Assembly: GCF_001515305.1 (NCBI RefSeq)
Contig: NZ_LNQV01000006.1
Coordinates: 62,001-126,000, forward strand
DNA from: Aquitalea pelogenes
GTDB lineage: Bacteria; Pseudomonadota; Gammaproteobacteria; Burkholderiales; Chromobacteriaceae
Length of the DNA stretch: 64,000 bases
Direction of reading: 5' to 3'
The position numbers were made by a program, and so were the translations under genes. The notes beneath the pieces are model-generated. The model saw nothing but the letters and a program-made list of their open reading frames with translations. It had not been told where the DNA came from and ran no database searches. Below are positions 38,547 through 47,772 of the stretch, one piece after another; within the stretch, counting starts at the first letter, position 1; each line of letters opens with the position of its first letter.

Positions 38547-38604
38547 GTTGATGTGTCAAAAATACCCGCCGCAGGGGCGGGCAAGATAAATCCGTGTTGC
38601 TGCC

Positions 38605-39219
38605 TTAACTTTCCTGACAGTCACCAGGCTTGAGCATGGCGTCGGTCAATGCCTGAGCCTGCAGCATGGGCTGCTGGGTGTGCTGCACCTTGAACAGCAG
38701 GGCCGAGCCCACCCACAGGCTGTACAGGCTGCCTGCAGTGTCTTCGGCCGACAGCCGGGTACACAAGCTGCCTTCCTGCTGGCCGCGGCGGATACAGTCG
38801 GCCAGGCGGACAATTACCCGGCCCATGCCCTCGGCCAAGGCTTCACGCATCGGCTCGGACAGGTCGGATACTTCTGCCGCCAGCTTGATGGCCAGGCAGC
38901 TCTGATTGCCTTCTTCGCATTGCTGGTGGCGGTCCAGCCAGCCGGAGAAATAACGCAGCAAACAGCTGCGTGCATCACCCTGGCTTGGGTCCAGCGCTTC
39001 TAGCAGGCGCGCATCGTAATGTTCAAAGTAACGCCGCAGCATTTCCACCCCGAAACCTTCCTTGGAACGGAAGTAGTGGTAGAACGAACCTTTGGGCACA
39101 CCGGCACAGCCGAGGATTTCGGCCAGGCCTACGGCAGAAAAACCCTTGCCCAGGATGATGGACTCACCGGTGGCAAGCAGGTGTTCGCGGGTATCGGAAA
39201 ACTGGCTGGGACGTGACAT
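38605..39219 (-). CDS. nemR: TetR-family redox repressor NemR
   Basis: 204-aa TetR regulator. The N-terminal helix-turn-helix (DTREHLLATGESIILGKGFS, VPKGSFYHYFRSKEGFG, residues 9-57) is close to E. coli NemR as I remember it, and the Cys in QSCLAIKLAAE (Cys108) aligns with redox-active Cys106 of that protein; the second nearby Cys of E. coli is Ser here. NemR senses bleach, quinones and methylglyoxal and derepresses nemA. A matching palindromic operator sits 14 bases before the start codon (autoregulation), with another before the nitroreductase gene downstream. Confidence 0.88.
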   Translation of the reverse strand: MSRPSQFSDTREHLLATGESIILGKGFSAVGLAEILGCAGVPKGSFYHYFRSKEGFGVEMLRRYFEHYDARLLEALDPSQGDARSCLLRYFSGWLDRHQQCEEGNQSCLAIKLAAEVSDLSEPMREALAEGMGRVIVRLADCIRRGQQEGSLCTRLSAEDTAGSLYSLWVGSALLFKVQHTQQPMLQAQALTDAMLKPGDCQES

Positions 39220-39232
39220 GAGCAGATAGTAC

Positions 39233-39247
39233 TAGACCAGTCGTCTA
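39233..39247 (-). promoter_or_regulatory. NemR-like operator before nemR
   Basis: TAGACCAGTCGTCTA, with the same arms and spacing as at 38532-38546, 14 bases from the nemR ATG. The flanking C and G extend the palindrome to CTAGAC/GTCTAG. Confidence 0.7.
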
Positions 39248-39757
39248 GTTTGCAAGTTTATTGTGAGTCTGCTGTGGCATGCAGGCTGCAATCGGGCGTG
39301 GTGGCAGCGTAGATCATGTATATGGGAGGGGCCTGCCCTCCGGATGACGACTTGCATTGATCCTGCTTGGCCGCTGGCGGCGGATGTATTTTTAGCCCAT
39401 TGGCCCGCATGAGGGGATGCGTCCTGAATTTATCTGGTATGTGTTCAAGCAATCCTGTACGAAGGGACTGCGTCTCAAGCAGAAGAGAATTATGCTGCAT
39501 GCGGGTGGAAGCTTGGTTTAATAACAGGATGTGAATAATTTGGTAAGAATACAAGAGCTTTTTCTATTGATTTGCAATGCTTGGAATTGTCATCTATCAA
39601 ATATTAATCAGACAGTTAAATGTAAAATACAGATGTATCTTTGATTGGTTTGGGAAAATTCTTGTAAATAGTCTTTATCTATGTAGAATACGTAAAATTG
39701 ATCAATTGCATTGATAATGGAATGTTCGCTGGCTGTGTATCGCCATGCGACTTGCCC
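39248..39757. other. Region upstream of the first minor-pilin operon
   Basis: About 510 bases between nemR and fimT. It holds a sigma-54-like element (39275-39290) and a 6-bp hairpin GGAGGG/CCCTCC (39325-39341); the last 220 bases are A/T-rich. A leftward frame at 39258-39554 has no credible ribosome site or family look. No gene is supported. Confidence 0.5.
39275..39290 (+). promoter_or_regulatory. Sigma-54-like promoter element
   Basis: TGGCATGCAGGCTGCA has GG and GC at the required 10-base separation and differs at one position from the sigma-54 consensus TGGCAYR-N4-TTGCW. It points to the pilus operon but is about 470 bases from the fimT start, so a long leader or a chance match must be considered. 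Confidence 0.4.
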
Positions 39758-40405
39758 ATGCATACCACCATGCCCCAATTCCCAGCAGGAAAAACAGTAG
39801 CGTCCCGCCAGCGACAACTGGGTTTTACTCTGGTCGAGATGATGGTGACGGTTGGTGTTGGCGCCATCATGATGGCTGTTGCCGTCCCCCAGCTCCGAAC
39901 GTTGGTAGCCAATAACAAGATCACCACCGAAGCCAACCGCATCGTGGCGGGTTTCAACTATGCCCGCACCGAAGCCGTGCGCCGCAATCAGCCAGTCTAC
40001 ATCTGCTCGGCCAATCTCAATACCAATAGCATGAGCATCAGCGGCTGCCTCAGCTCGCAAACCAGTAGCAAGTACAACTGGGGTTATGGGCAGCTGGTGT
40101 ACGCCGACAATATCAGCACCGGCACCATGGGCAGCTATGACAGTGGTGAAGCCATCAAGAGCTTTTCCTTCTACGGCGAAATGAACAATGCATCAGCCAT
40201 CAATCTGGTGATGTCCACCTCGCCGGTGGCTAGCGTCAACCAGTTGGCCTTTGGCAGTGATGGCCGCTTGCTGGATGGCAACAGCCGCAAGCTGTTGTTG
40301 CAAGACACCAGCAATAATCTGTGCCGCGTCATCCTGGTGAGTGGTTCCGGCCGCAGCAAGGCGTGTGATAGCAGTACCGACAGCAGTTGCGGAGCCTGCT
40401 CATGA
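39758..40405 (+). CDS. fimT: Minor pilin FimT/GspH type, operon 1
   Basis: Type IV pilus minor pilin, first gene of operon 1. The prepilin site is QRQLG|FTLVEMMVTVGVGAI: Gly before cleavage, Phe +1, Glu +5, followed by a hydrophobic helix, then a GspH-type globular domain with several Cys. The start is uncertain: ATG 39758 (MHTTMPQF) or 39770, giving a 22- or 18-residue leader; neither has a strong ribosome site. It is processed by PilD at the inner membrane and primes pilus assembly with PilV, PilW, PilX and PilE. Its stop overlaps pilV by 4 bases. Confidence 0.87.
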   Translation: MHTTMPQFPAGKTVASRQRQLGFTLVEMMVTVGVGAIMMAVAVPQLRTLVANNKITTEANRIVAGFNYARTEAVRRNQPVYICSANLNTNSMSISGCLSSQTSSKYNWGYGQLVYADNISTGTMGSYDSGEAIKSFSFYGEMNNASAINLVMSTSPVASVNQLAFGSDGRLLDGNSRKLLLQDTSNNLCRVILVSGSGRSKACDSSTDSSCGACS

Positions 40406-41016
40406 AGAAAATGACCGGCTTCACCATGCTGGAAGTGCTGATGTCCATTCTGATTGTCGGTATCGGCATGCTGGCGCTGGCCGGCATGCAGGGCCGTACC
40501 CTCAAGACCGTGCGCGAGGCCGAGCAGCAAGGCGTGGCCGCCATGCTGGCTGCCGAAGTGGCCGATGCCATGCGTGCCAATTCCTATGCCAGCATCAATG
40601 CCAGCGGTAGCGTGACAGAAGACTGGACCAACTACGTCGAAACCAGTTACAGCGACCACACCACCGCTCCAGCCACCCTGTGCAATGCGTCAAGCGGTTC
40701 GCAATGCACCAATGCACAGATGGCTGCCTACGACCTGTACCAGTTCAAGAACAACCTGGCCACTGCGTTCTCAGATAGCAGCCAGAACAATGTGCGGGCC
40801 ATTATCTGTCGGGACAGCAATGCTTCGTCCTCCATCAATTTCAACGATAGCAAACTGGGTGGTTGCACCGGTGGCAGCAAGCTGATGATACGGGTGGCCT
40901 GGAAGGCCGCCATGGAAAAAACCGCCAATACCGCCCTGGGCAACAATAATGCCAACTCGTCAGCTTCCAGTACCACGAGCCGGGTATATGGCTATGTCTT
41001 GCAGTTTGAACCATGA
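40402..41016 (+). CDS. pilV: Minor pilin PilV, operon 1
   Basis: 204-aa prepilin: short leader MKKMTG, cleavage before FTMLEVLMSILIVGIGMLAL, and the PilV-type QGRTLKTVREAEQQGVAAMLAAEVADAMRAN helix. Overlaps both neighbours at ATGA (fimT upstream, pilW downstream), so the minor pilins are translated as a coupled set. Six cysteines in the globular part could form disulfides. Part of the tip-initiation complex with PilW, PilX and PilY1. Confidence 0.9.
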   Translation: MKKMTGFTMLEVLMSILIVGIGMLALAGMQGRTLKTVREAEQQGVAAMLAAEVADAMRANSYASINASGSVTEDWTNYVETSYSDHTTAPATLCNASSGSQCTNAQMAAYDLYQFKNNLATAFSDSSQNNVRAIICRDSNASSSINFNDSKLGGCTGGSKLMIRVAWKAAMEKTANTALGNNNANSSASSTTSRVYGYVLQFEP

Positions 41017-41989
41017 GTAAATCCATGAAACGGATGCGCGGCTTTACCCTGATCGAGCTGATGGTGTCGCTCACCCTCGGCATGATCGTGCTGGGTGCAG
41101 TAGTAGCGGTTTATGTCAACAGCAAGCGCACGTTCAATGTGGTCAGCCAGCGTATCAGCATGCAGCAGGATGCACGCATTGCCCTGCTGCAGATTTCGCG
41201 CGATTTGCGTATGGCCGGCAGCTATGGCTGCGCCACGCTGGATGCCAACAATACGGCAGCTTCACAGGCGGTGACGGTGGATACCAGTGCGGTGGCTTCA
41301 GCCTCGGTTTATCAAACCTTCATTACCAGTGGCGGCAGCTACCTGCCATTCGCGGCCTATGCTTCCGGCACGGCAAGCAGCTGGCTTAACGGACAGACCG
41401 CCTCGTCAGGCATTGACGTACTGGCGGTGCAGTATGGCCGTGGCACGGCACAGGCGACGGCGATTGCCTCTGGCGGCGTTGCCACTTTTTCGGCCAACAG
41501 CAATAACCAGCGAACCTATACCGTCGGGCAGCAGTACTGGGTAGCCAGCACCTGCCAGAAAATCCTGCTGCAGAAAACCGCTGCAGGCCTGGCTTCGGCC
41601 GGGGTATCGGTGAATGTGGGCAGTGTGACTTCCGGTGCCGACATCATGGACCTGGTGTCCCGTGCCTATTTCGTCAACAGCAGCGGGGCGCTGGTGATGA
41701 CCGAGCTGGGGCAAGGCGGTACCTTGATAGGGCCGAATGAACTGATCAGCAATGTCACCAATCTGCAATACGAATACGGCGAAATTACCGATAGTACCAA
41801 TTGCCTGGTGACCTACCGCAGCCGAGCGTCGGTGGGCAACTGGCGCAATGTGTCATCGGTACGCATCACCATGACGGTACGCAGCCAGAACCAGGTACCG
41901 CTGGCCAGCGGCAACAGCTTTGGCTACCTGACCCAGACTTACCAGACCACTGCCGCCATCCGGGGGAAGCAATGCTATCGCGCAGCTGA
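41013..41989 (+). CDS. pilW: Minor pilin PilW, operon 1 (end affected by a likely frameshift)
   Basis: Prepilin with leader MSKSMKRMRG and cleavage before FTLIELMVSLTLGMIVLGAV, followed by the PilW pattern QQDARIALLQISRDLRMAGSYGC. As read, the frame continues to 42173 with 60 non-pilin-like residues over pilX. If one C is added at 41986 (AGCTG to AGCCTG), PilW ends at 41987-41989 with 325 aa and pilX gains an ATG start in frame, so I end it there. The start overlaps the pilV stop by 4 bases. It belongs to the inner-membrane/tip subcomplex of the pilus. Confidence 0.85.
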
Positions 41990-42510
41990 ATTCCCGGCTG
42001 CCCCATGTCCAGCGCGGGGCCAGCCTGATCGTGTCGCTCATCCTGCTGGCAGTGATTGCCCTGCTGGTGGTGTATGGGGCCCACCCCCTGCTGACCGAAC
42101 AGAAAATCGCCAGCAACCAGAACGACCGCACGCTGGCATTCCAGCTGGCCGAACTGGGGCTGAAAGCTGGTGAGAGCTATGTGGCTGCCAACAAGCCGAC
42201 ATCCAGTTCCTTTGTGGCGGCCTGCACAGGCGGCCTTTGCCTGCCCAGCCAGTCGGCAGGTGGCACCAATGCCTGGGAGCGCAGCAATGTGTTTACCGGC
42301 ACTTATGCCAACTCGCTGCAGTGCAGCACCTGCACCATTACCGGCGAGACCTTGCAAAAGCCGCGCTACACCATTGAATTGCTGGACAGCAATTACACCG
42401 ATGCGGTGACCGGTACCTCGGGTGCATCGCTGTATCGCATTACTTCTCGTGCCTGGGGCCGCAATGCCAATACCCAGGTTACCTTGCAAAGCTATTACGT
42501 CGTTTCCTGA
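41972..42510 (+). CDS. pilX: Minor pilin PilX, operon 1 (start affected by a likely frameshift)
   Basis: PilX-type prepilin: QRGASLIVSLILLAVIALLV helix with the Gly-Ala cleavage site, then ASNQNDRTLAFQLAELGLKAGE, the conserved PilX region, and four cysteines. The reading frame has no ATG before the helix. An ATG at 41972 with an excellent GGGGGAAG ribosome site reaches this frame only if one base is restored at 41986; then the protein starts MLSRSLNSRL and has 179 aa. Without that change it would have to start at GTG 42031 inside the helix, which is unlikely. Confidence 0.82.
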
Positions 42511-42521
42511 GGCAGTTGCCC

Positions 42522-45500
42522 ATGTCCCGTTATGTTACTGTTTGCACGGCAGCTGTGCTGGCACTGTTTTCTGCCACGGTTTTTGCTGCAAATCCATACC
42601 CTACGGTTCCTTTGTATCTGGATCAGTTAACCGCCAAGCCTAATGTTGCCGTACTGGTGGATGATTCGGGCAGTATGGTGTGTCAGCCTAGTGATACCAG
42701 TGGCTGCTCGCGGGATAAGTCTGTCAGTTTTGTGAATAACTCCACGACTTATGTAGCCAAAATGCGTTTGGCCAAGACCGCACTGAATAGCCTGTTTTCC
42801 AATAATTTTGATATTGCAAGATGGTCGTTATTCAAATTCAGAACAATTATTCCGTCGACTTATACTGATGGTGGCTATGGTGTTGCTTACACTGCTGGTA
42901 GCTCCAGGCTGTTGGCTGACTGGAATGCAAGCAATGGTCTCAGTGCTTTTACCAGTGCTGTTAATTCTTTGGTGCCTGCAGGTAGTACGCCCAGTGCATC
43001 TGCATTTTACAATGTGATGCAATATTTTTATGGCAAGTCTAGTTATGGGGCAAATAGTTATCAACAAATCGTTGATGGTAACTATTATGGAAATCCCTAT
43101 TTCTGGAATAGTGGTGTCTATAACACGGTTTACTACGATTCTGGTCAGACCTATACCAGCCCAATTCAGTATGTGTGCCAGAAGAATTTTGTCATTTTTG
43201 TTTCGGATGGTCAGCCCAATCAGGAGAATGGTGATATTCTCACTGCGACAGCGACAAACCCGAAAGATGGTCAGACATACACCATTTCCAATTATGTAAA
43301 TTCGAAAAATTTGCTGACAAATTATACTTCCACTGTGCGTAATACCACAGTGGTGAATTATGCTGCTTTTTATCATGACGCTGGTGTCGTGCCCAATGGT
43401 AAAACCAAAGACAACGAGGGCAATAATTTTGACGCAACCACCTCTCCACCCATAACCACTTATACCATTGGCCTTGGTCTTGCCAGCGGTGATACTGGTC
43501 GTACCGTATTGCAGGCCATGGCCGAGGCAGGTGGTGGGCAATATTTTGATACCAGCGACCAGACCTCGCTGACCAACGCCCTGCAATCCATTCTCAACAG
43601 CATCAAGACCCAGACTGCAACCAACGTACCTGTGGTGGCCAGCAAACCTACCAATCCTACCGATGCCATTCAGGCGACTTTTTACTCGGGTGACTGGTCT
43701 GGCCAGTTGCGGGCCTACAGTGTCAGTAGCACGACGGGGCTTGCCAATCTGACTTCACCCATTCCGGTGCTGTTCAATTCTTCGAGTGCAACACGACTGG
43801 CCAATATTTTCACCAGCACCGGAGCAAGTGCCAGTGGTGCGCTGTATACCAGTGTTTCCAGTGACAGCAACCTGAACAGCTATCTTTCCGGTGGCTCGCC
43901 GTCCGGCTGGCGTAGCCGTAGCAGTGACAAATCCACCCCGTCTACTCTGGGTGACATCATCGACTCCACGCCTACGCCATTCGGCACTACGACGACTGCC
44001 GGTTTTGCGGTGGGAGCCAATGACGGCATGCTGCATGTGTTTGGCCGCACCACCAGCAATTACACCGAAGTTTTTTCCTATATTCCGCGTGCCGTGACGG
44101 CGGCCAATCTGGCCTTGCTGGGTTCAACGACTTATGGCGGTGCCCAGCCGCACCTGTATTTTGTCAATGGCAACCTGACCTTCAACAATGTCAGTGGCGG
44201 GGATAACCAGTTTTCTACCTCGACCACCTCGGTGCTGACCGGCGGCATGGCCCAGGGCGGCCAGGGGTTGTTTGCGCTGGATATCAGCAATACCGTGGCC
44301 AACCCATCGCTGTTGACTGGTGGCAGTGTATTCGGTGCCGGCAATGTGTTGTGGGACCATGTACCGACCGATTCCGGCTTTACCAATCTGGGTTATACCT
44401 TTGCCAAGCCGGTGATTGCCCAAGTCTATTATGGCGGGAAAAAGAAATGGGCGATGATTACCGGCAATGGCTATGACTCCACCAATAAAGCCACCACCCT
44501 GATGGTGATTGACCTGAAAACCGGTGCCATGCTGTACGAGATTGATACCGGTACCGCCAGCAATGGCTTGTCATCCCCGGCGGTGCTGGATGTGGATGGC
44601 GACAAGGTGGCGGATTATGTTTATGCGGGGGATCAGTCCGGCAATATCTGGCGTTTCAAACTGCAAACCAGCAGCGTCACCACCCCCTCGGTCAGCAAGT
44701 TCTTTACCGCCCAGGCCAATCAGCCCATCGTGGCGGCGCCGGCCATTTATGCCATTCCGGGTGGTGGCTACATGGTATACGTCGGGACCGGTCGCATGAT
44801 GTATGAAAACACCAGCTATAACGACCGTACCACGGTGTATCCGCAATCGCTGTACGGCATTTACGACGACCAGACCAAGACCAACCTGACTTACAGCAGT
44901 TCCACTTTTATTACCGATGGTGAAGTGGCTACCCTGAGTGGCACCGCTTCTATTGACGGTTCCACTACCTCCACTGCTTCCGGCAAGGTAGGTAGCAGTG
45001 TGGTGTTTCGCGAAACCACTACCATTAGCGATGCCGCCACGACCGGCGGTTTGTCGGTGGGGCCAAGTGGTAATCGCGCTGGCTGGGTGTTCAATATGAA
45101 CAGCACAAATGGCGAGCGCATGCTCTACCAGCCGGTGGTGGCATTGGGCAAGCTGTACTTCACCACCCAGGTACTCAAGGGCAGCTCACTGGTGTGCAGT
45201 AATGTGAACCAGCAAAGCGGTTGGGTGATGGCACTGGACCTGATGACCGGCGGTGCGCCGTCATCACCGGCTTTCGACCTGAATGGCGATGGCAAGATCA
45301 ATACCAGTACCACTTCGCCTGATGGTGACACAGTAAGTTTTACTGATAAAAAAACCAATATTCCGTCCGGCATCAATTACAACATTGGCATTCCGTCGGC
45401 GCTGTCCATTGCCTTTACCGTTACTACGGTGAATCTGGGGGACTACACTTCTACCGATGGCGGCCAGCTGGGTAGCTATCCTTATCCGTCCTCCACCAAT

Positions 45501-45626
45501 ACCAATGAAGTACTCACTTTCTATGTGGGCGGGACGGGGGGCAGCAACGGCAATGTGGCGGCGGGCAAGCTGATTCCCAAAGCCACGTCGGTGGGGCGGC
45601 GTATTGGCTGGCGTGAAATTTTCTGA
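42522..45626 (+). CDS. pilY1: Pilus tip adhesin PilY1 with von Willebrand A domain, operon 1
   Basis: 1034-aa secreted protein with signal peptide (MSRYVTVCTAAVLALFSATVFA). Residues about 40-365 form a vWA domain with the MIDAS motif VDDSGSM near 48, IVFVSDGQPN-like VIFVSDGQPN near 227, and a Cys-containing loop. The C-terminal part (about 465-1000) is the PilY1 beta-propeller, with the calcium loop DVDGDKVADYVYAGD near 690 and a second EF-type loop DLNGDGKIN near 920. PilY1 sits at the pilus tip and controls adhesion, retraction and surface sensing. The first 930 bases are A/T-rich compared with the rest. ATG 42522 is preferred to TTG 42516. Confidence 0.93.
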   Translation: MSRYVTVCTAAVLALFSATVFAANPYPTVPLYLDQLTAKPNVAVLVDDSGSMVCQPSDTSGCSRDKSVSFVNNSTTYVAKMRLAKTALNSLFSNNFDIARWSLFKFRTIIPSTYTDGGYGVAYTAGSSRLLADWNASNGLSAFTSAVNSLVPAGSTPSASAFYNVMQYFYGKSSYGANSYQQIVDGNYYGNPYFWNSGVYNTVYYDSGQTYTSPIQYVCQKNFVIFVSDGQPNQENGDILTATATNPKDGQTYTISNYVNSKNLLTNYTSTVRNTTVVNYAAFYHDAGVVPNGKTKDNEGNNFDATTSPPITTYTIGLGLASGDTGRTVLQAMAEAGGGQYFDTSDQTSLTNALQSILNSIKTQTATNVPVVASKPTNPTDAIQATFYSGDWSGQLRAYSVSSTTGLANLTSPIPVLFNSSSATRLANIFTSTGASASGALYTSVSSDSNLNSYLSGGSPSGWRSRSSDKSTPSTLGDIIDSTPTPFGTTTTAGFAVGANDGMLHVFGRTTSNYTEVFSYIPRAVTAANLALLGSTTYGGAQPHLYFVNGNLTFNNVSGGDNQFSTSTTSVLTGGMAQGGQGLFALDISNTVANPSLLTGGSVFGAGNVLWDHVPTDSGFTNLGYTFAKPVIAQVYYGGKKKWAMITGNGYDSTNKATTLMVIDLKTGAMLYEIDTGTASNGLSSPAVLDVDGDKVADYVYAGDQSGNIWRFKLQTSSVTTPSVSKFFTAQANQPIVAAPAIYAIPGGGYMVYVGTGRMMYENTSYNDRTTVYPQSLYGIYDDQTKTNLTYSSSTFITDGEVATLSGTASIDGSTTSTASGKVGSSVVFRETTTISDAATTGGLSVGPSGNRAGWVFNMNSTNGERMLYQPVVALGKLYFTTQVLKGSSLVCSNVNQQSGWVMALDLMTGGAPSSPAFDLNGDGKINTSTTSPDGDTVSFTDKKTNIPSGINYNIGIPSALSIAFTVTTVNLGDYTSTDGGQLGSYPYPSSTNTNEVLTFYVGGTGGSNGNVAAGKLIPKATSVGRRIGWREIF

Positions 45627-45633
45627 GGTGGCT

Positions 45634-46032
45634 ATGAATAAACAGCAGGGTTTTACCTTGATCGAACTGGTTATCGTGGTGGCGATTGTCGGCATTCTGG
45701 CTGCCATTGCCTATCCTTCCTACACCCAGCATGTCATCAAGGGTAACCAGGCGGCCGCCAAGGCCAATCTGGTGGAGGATGCCCATTACATGTCGCGCTG
45801 GTATGCGGAGAAGGGGACTTACGCCTCGGCCACCCTGCCTTTGACCACCGCGCCCAGTAACGGCACCACGCTCTACAATATTGCTGCCAGCGGTACCACG
45901 GCGGATACCTTCTCGCTGGTGGCTACGCCAGTGAACGGCATGTCGCAGGCTGGCACGGAAACCATTTCGATCGACCAGGATGGCAATATCCTGTATTGCA
46001 GCCAGACCAACACCGGTAGCTGTCATCAGTAA
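45634..46032 (+). CDS. pilE: Type IV pilin-like minor pilin PilE, operon 1
   Basis: 132-aa type IVa prepilin with a short leader MNKQQG and cleavage before FTLIELVIVVAIVGILAAIAYPSY, then the PilE pattern NQAAAKANLVEDAHYMSRWY and a C-terminal Cys pair (LYCSQTNTGSC). ATG 45634 lies 7 bases after pilY1. It closes operon 1, and a strong terminator follows. In related systems this small pilin joins the minor-pilin initiation complex; it could alternatively act as a ComP-type DNA receptor, but no basic surface stretch is evident. Confidence 0.9.
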   Translation: MNKQQGFTLIELVIVVAIVGILAAIAYPSYTQHVIKGNQAAAKANLVEDAHYMSRWYAEKGTYASATLPLTTAPSNGTTLYNIAASGTTADTFSLVATPVNGMSQAGTETISIDQDGNILYCSQTNTGSCHQ

Positions 46033-46080
46033 ACAGCCTTGTTGCTGGCGCTAGCAGCAGACGCCACGTACTACAAAGCA

Positions 46081-46114
46081 AAACCGCCAGTCCGTAAAGA
46101 TTGGCGGTTTTTTT
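46081..46114 (+). terminator. Rho-independent terminator of pilus operon 1
   Basis: AAACCGCCA (46081-46089) pairs with TGGCGGTTT (46102-46110), extended by three further pairs, and is followed by a run of T's. Confidence 0.92.
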
Positions 46115-46155
46115 ATATGGCCGGGAGTGTTTACCCAGGCCAGCCCGGCAGGGGC

Positions 46156-47307
46156 TTACATCGCCCCTTCGAAAATGCTCTCGATTTCTGCCTGGCTGGC
46201 CTGACGCGGATTGGTCAGGCCGCAGGCATCTTTAAGAGCGTTACGTGCCAGCAGCGGAATGTCTTCCCGCTTGACCCCCAGCTCACTCAGCGAAGCCGGG
46301 ATGCCGATGTCAGCGGCCAGCTTGCGGATGGCCACCAGGCAGGCCTTGGCGCCGGCTTCTGCCGTGAGTCCATTGGTGTTGACACCCATGGCGGCTGCGA
46401 CGTCAGACAAACGGGCGGCCGATGTCTGCACATTGAACGCCTCCACATGCGGCAGCAGCAGGGCATTGCAGACGCCATGCGGCAGGTCGTACACCCCACC
46501 CAGCTGGTGTGCCATGGCATGGACATAGCCCAAGGACGCATTGTTGAACGCCATGCCGGCCAGAAACTCGGCATAGGCCATCTGTTCACGCGCTTCCAGG
46601 TTCTTGCCGTTTTCCACGGCGGTGCGCAGGTACTGGGAGATCAGCGACACTGCCTTGAGCGCGCAGGCATCGGTGATGGGCGTGGCGGCGGTGGAAACAT
46701 AGGCCTCGATGGCGTGGGTGAGGGCATCCATGCCGGTGGCTGCGGTCAGGCCTTTGGGTTTGGCAATCATCAGGTCCGGGTCATTGACTGACAGGATGGG
46801 GGTGACGTTGCGGTCGACAATGGCCATTTTCACGTGGCGTGCTTCGTCGGTGATGATGCAAAAGCGGGTCATCTCGCTGGCCGTACCTGCGGTGGTATTG
46901 ATGGCCACCAGGGGCAGTTGCGGTTTTTTCGAGCGGTCCACCCCTTCGTAATCGGCAATCTTGCCGCCATTGGTGGCCACCAGCGCAATGCCCTTGGCGC
47001 AGTCATGCGGCGAGCCGCCGCCCAGCGAGATGACAAAGTCACATTTCTTTTCCTGCAGCACGGCAAGGCCGGCTTCGACATTGCCAATGGTCGGGTTGGG
47101 CTTGGCCCCGGCAAAAATGGTGGCCTGGATATCACGCTCGGCCAGCAAATCCCTGATCCGGCCTGCGACGCCGATTTCATCCAGCACCTTGTCGGTGACG
47201 ATCAGCGCATGGCGAAAGCCATAGGCCTGGATGGATTGAATGGCGTCTTTCAGGCAACCGGCACCCATGACGTTGACAGCAGGAATAAAGAAAGTCGTGG
47301 TGGTCAC
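46156..47307 (-). CDS. Iron-containing alcohol dehydrogenase
   Basis: 383-aa group III (Fe-dependent) NAD(P)-alcohol dehydrogenase. NAD-binding [14 protein letters not shown] is near residue 95. Metal ligands are in the segments [14 protein letters not shown] (near 193), [20 protein letters not shown] (His residues near 263-277) and the intervening helix. It resembles ethanol or 1-alcohol dehydrogenases (YiaY/ErcA group). It stands alone between the two pilus operons, on the opposite strand, with A/T-rich sequence upstream. Substrate not decidable from sequence. Confidence 0.92.
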   Translation of the reverse strand: MTTTTFFIPAVNVMGAGCLKDAIQSIQAYGFRHALIVTDKVLDEIGVAGRIRDLLAERDIQATIFAGAKPNPTIGNVEAGLAVLQEKKCDFVISLGGGSPHDCAKGIALVATNGGKIADYEGVDRSKKPQLPLVAINTTAGTASEMTRFCIITDEARHVKMAIVDRNVTPILSVNDPDLMIAKPKGLTAATGMDALTHAIEAYVSTAATPITDACALKAVSLISQYLRTAVENGKNLEAREQMAYAEFLAGMAFNNASLGYVHAMAHQLGGVYDLPHGVCNALLLPHVEAFNVQTSAARLSDVAAAMGVNTNGLTAEAGAKACLVAIRKLAADIGIPASLSELGVKREDIPLLARNALKDACGLTNPRQASQAEIESIFEGAM

Positions 47308-47772
47308 TGTGTTGTCTCCATTATTGACGGGCTGGCTTTGGAAGCTGCCCCAAGCTGCTTGCGGAAAAATGCATCCTGTTCATGACCGGAGTCATGCTTG
47401 CAGCCTATAGCGTGGGAGAGCGTGCTCCTATACGACTTTAGTGCAATAAACCAGCGGACTCCTGTCCTGAGTTGTGGCGTCTTGTGCATGAATATTGGCA
47501 GGGCAGGGCTTTATGACTGAACGCTGTTTATTCATGAAGTACATTTTGTTTATTTTGGTGTTCGCATGATTTATTGGCGGTTGAATACGATTTTTGGCAA
47601 ATATTTACATTTATTTATTTTGTTGCCATTGCTGGCTTGTGGAGAGTGTTTATTGTTTTGGGTTAGTATTTATTCCTTTGGTTAGCCAGGATTTTACTGG
47701 TTAATGTTCCAGACAAATGTGACCAAGTTTTCCTTGCTTTGATGTGCATGATTTTAAAAAGGTGTATTCGCT
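47308..47772. other. Divergent region between alcohol dehydrogenase and pilus operon 2
   Basis: 465 bases without a gene. The right half (47500-47770) is clearly A/T-rich. It should contain the leftward adh promoter and the rightward promoter of pilus operon 2. I looked for sigma-54 sites with the GG-N10-GC rule and found none correct (TGGCAGGGCAGGGC near 47497 is off by one base). Confidence 0.45.

Noticed and set aside
39258-39554. 98-codon minus-strand ORF before the pilus operon
   Set aside because: No ribosome site, mixed composition, no recognisable pattern.
41989-42173. C-terminal extension of PilW in operon 1
   Set aside because: Pro/Arg-rich and antithetic to pilin structure; explained by one missing base, which also gives pilX its start.
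47490-47515. Sigma-54-like TGGCAGGGCAGGGC before pilus operon 2
   Set aside because: The GG to GC spacing is 9 instead of 10 bases.
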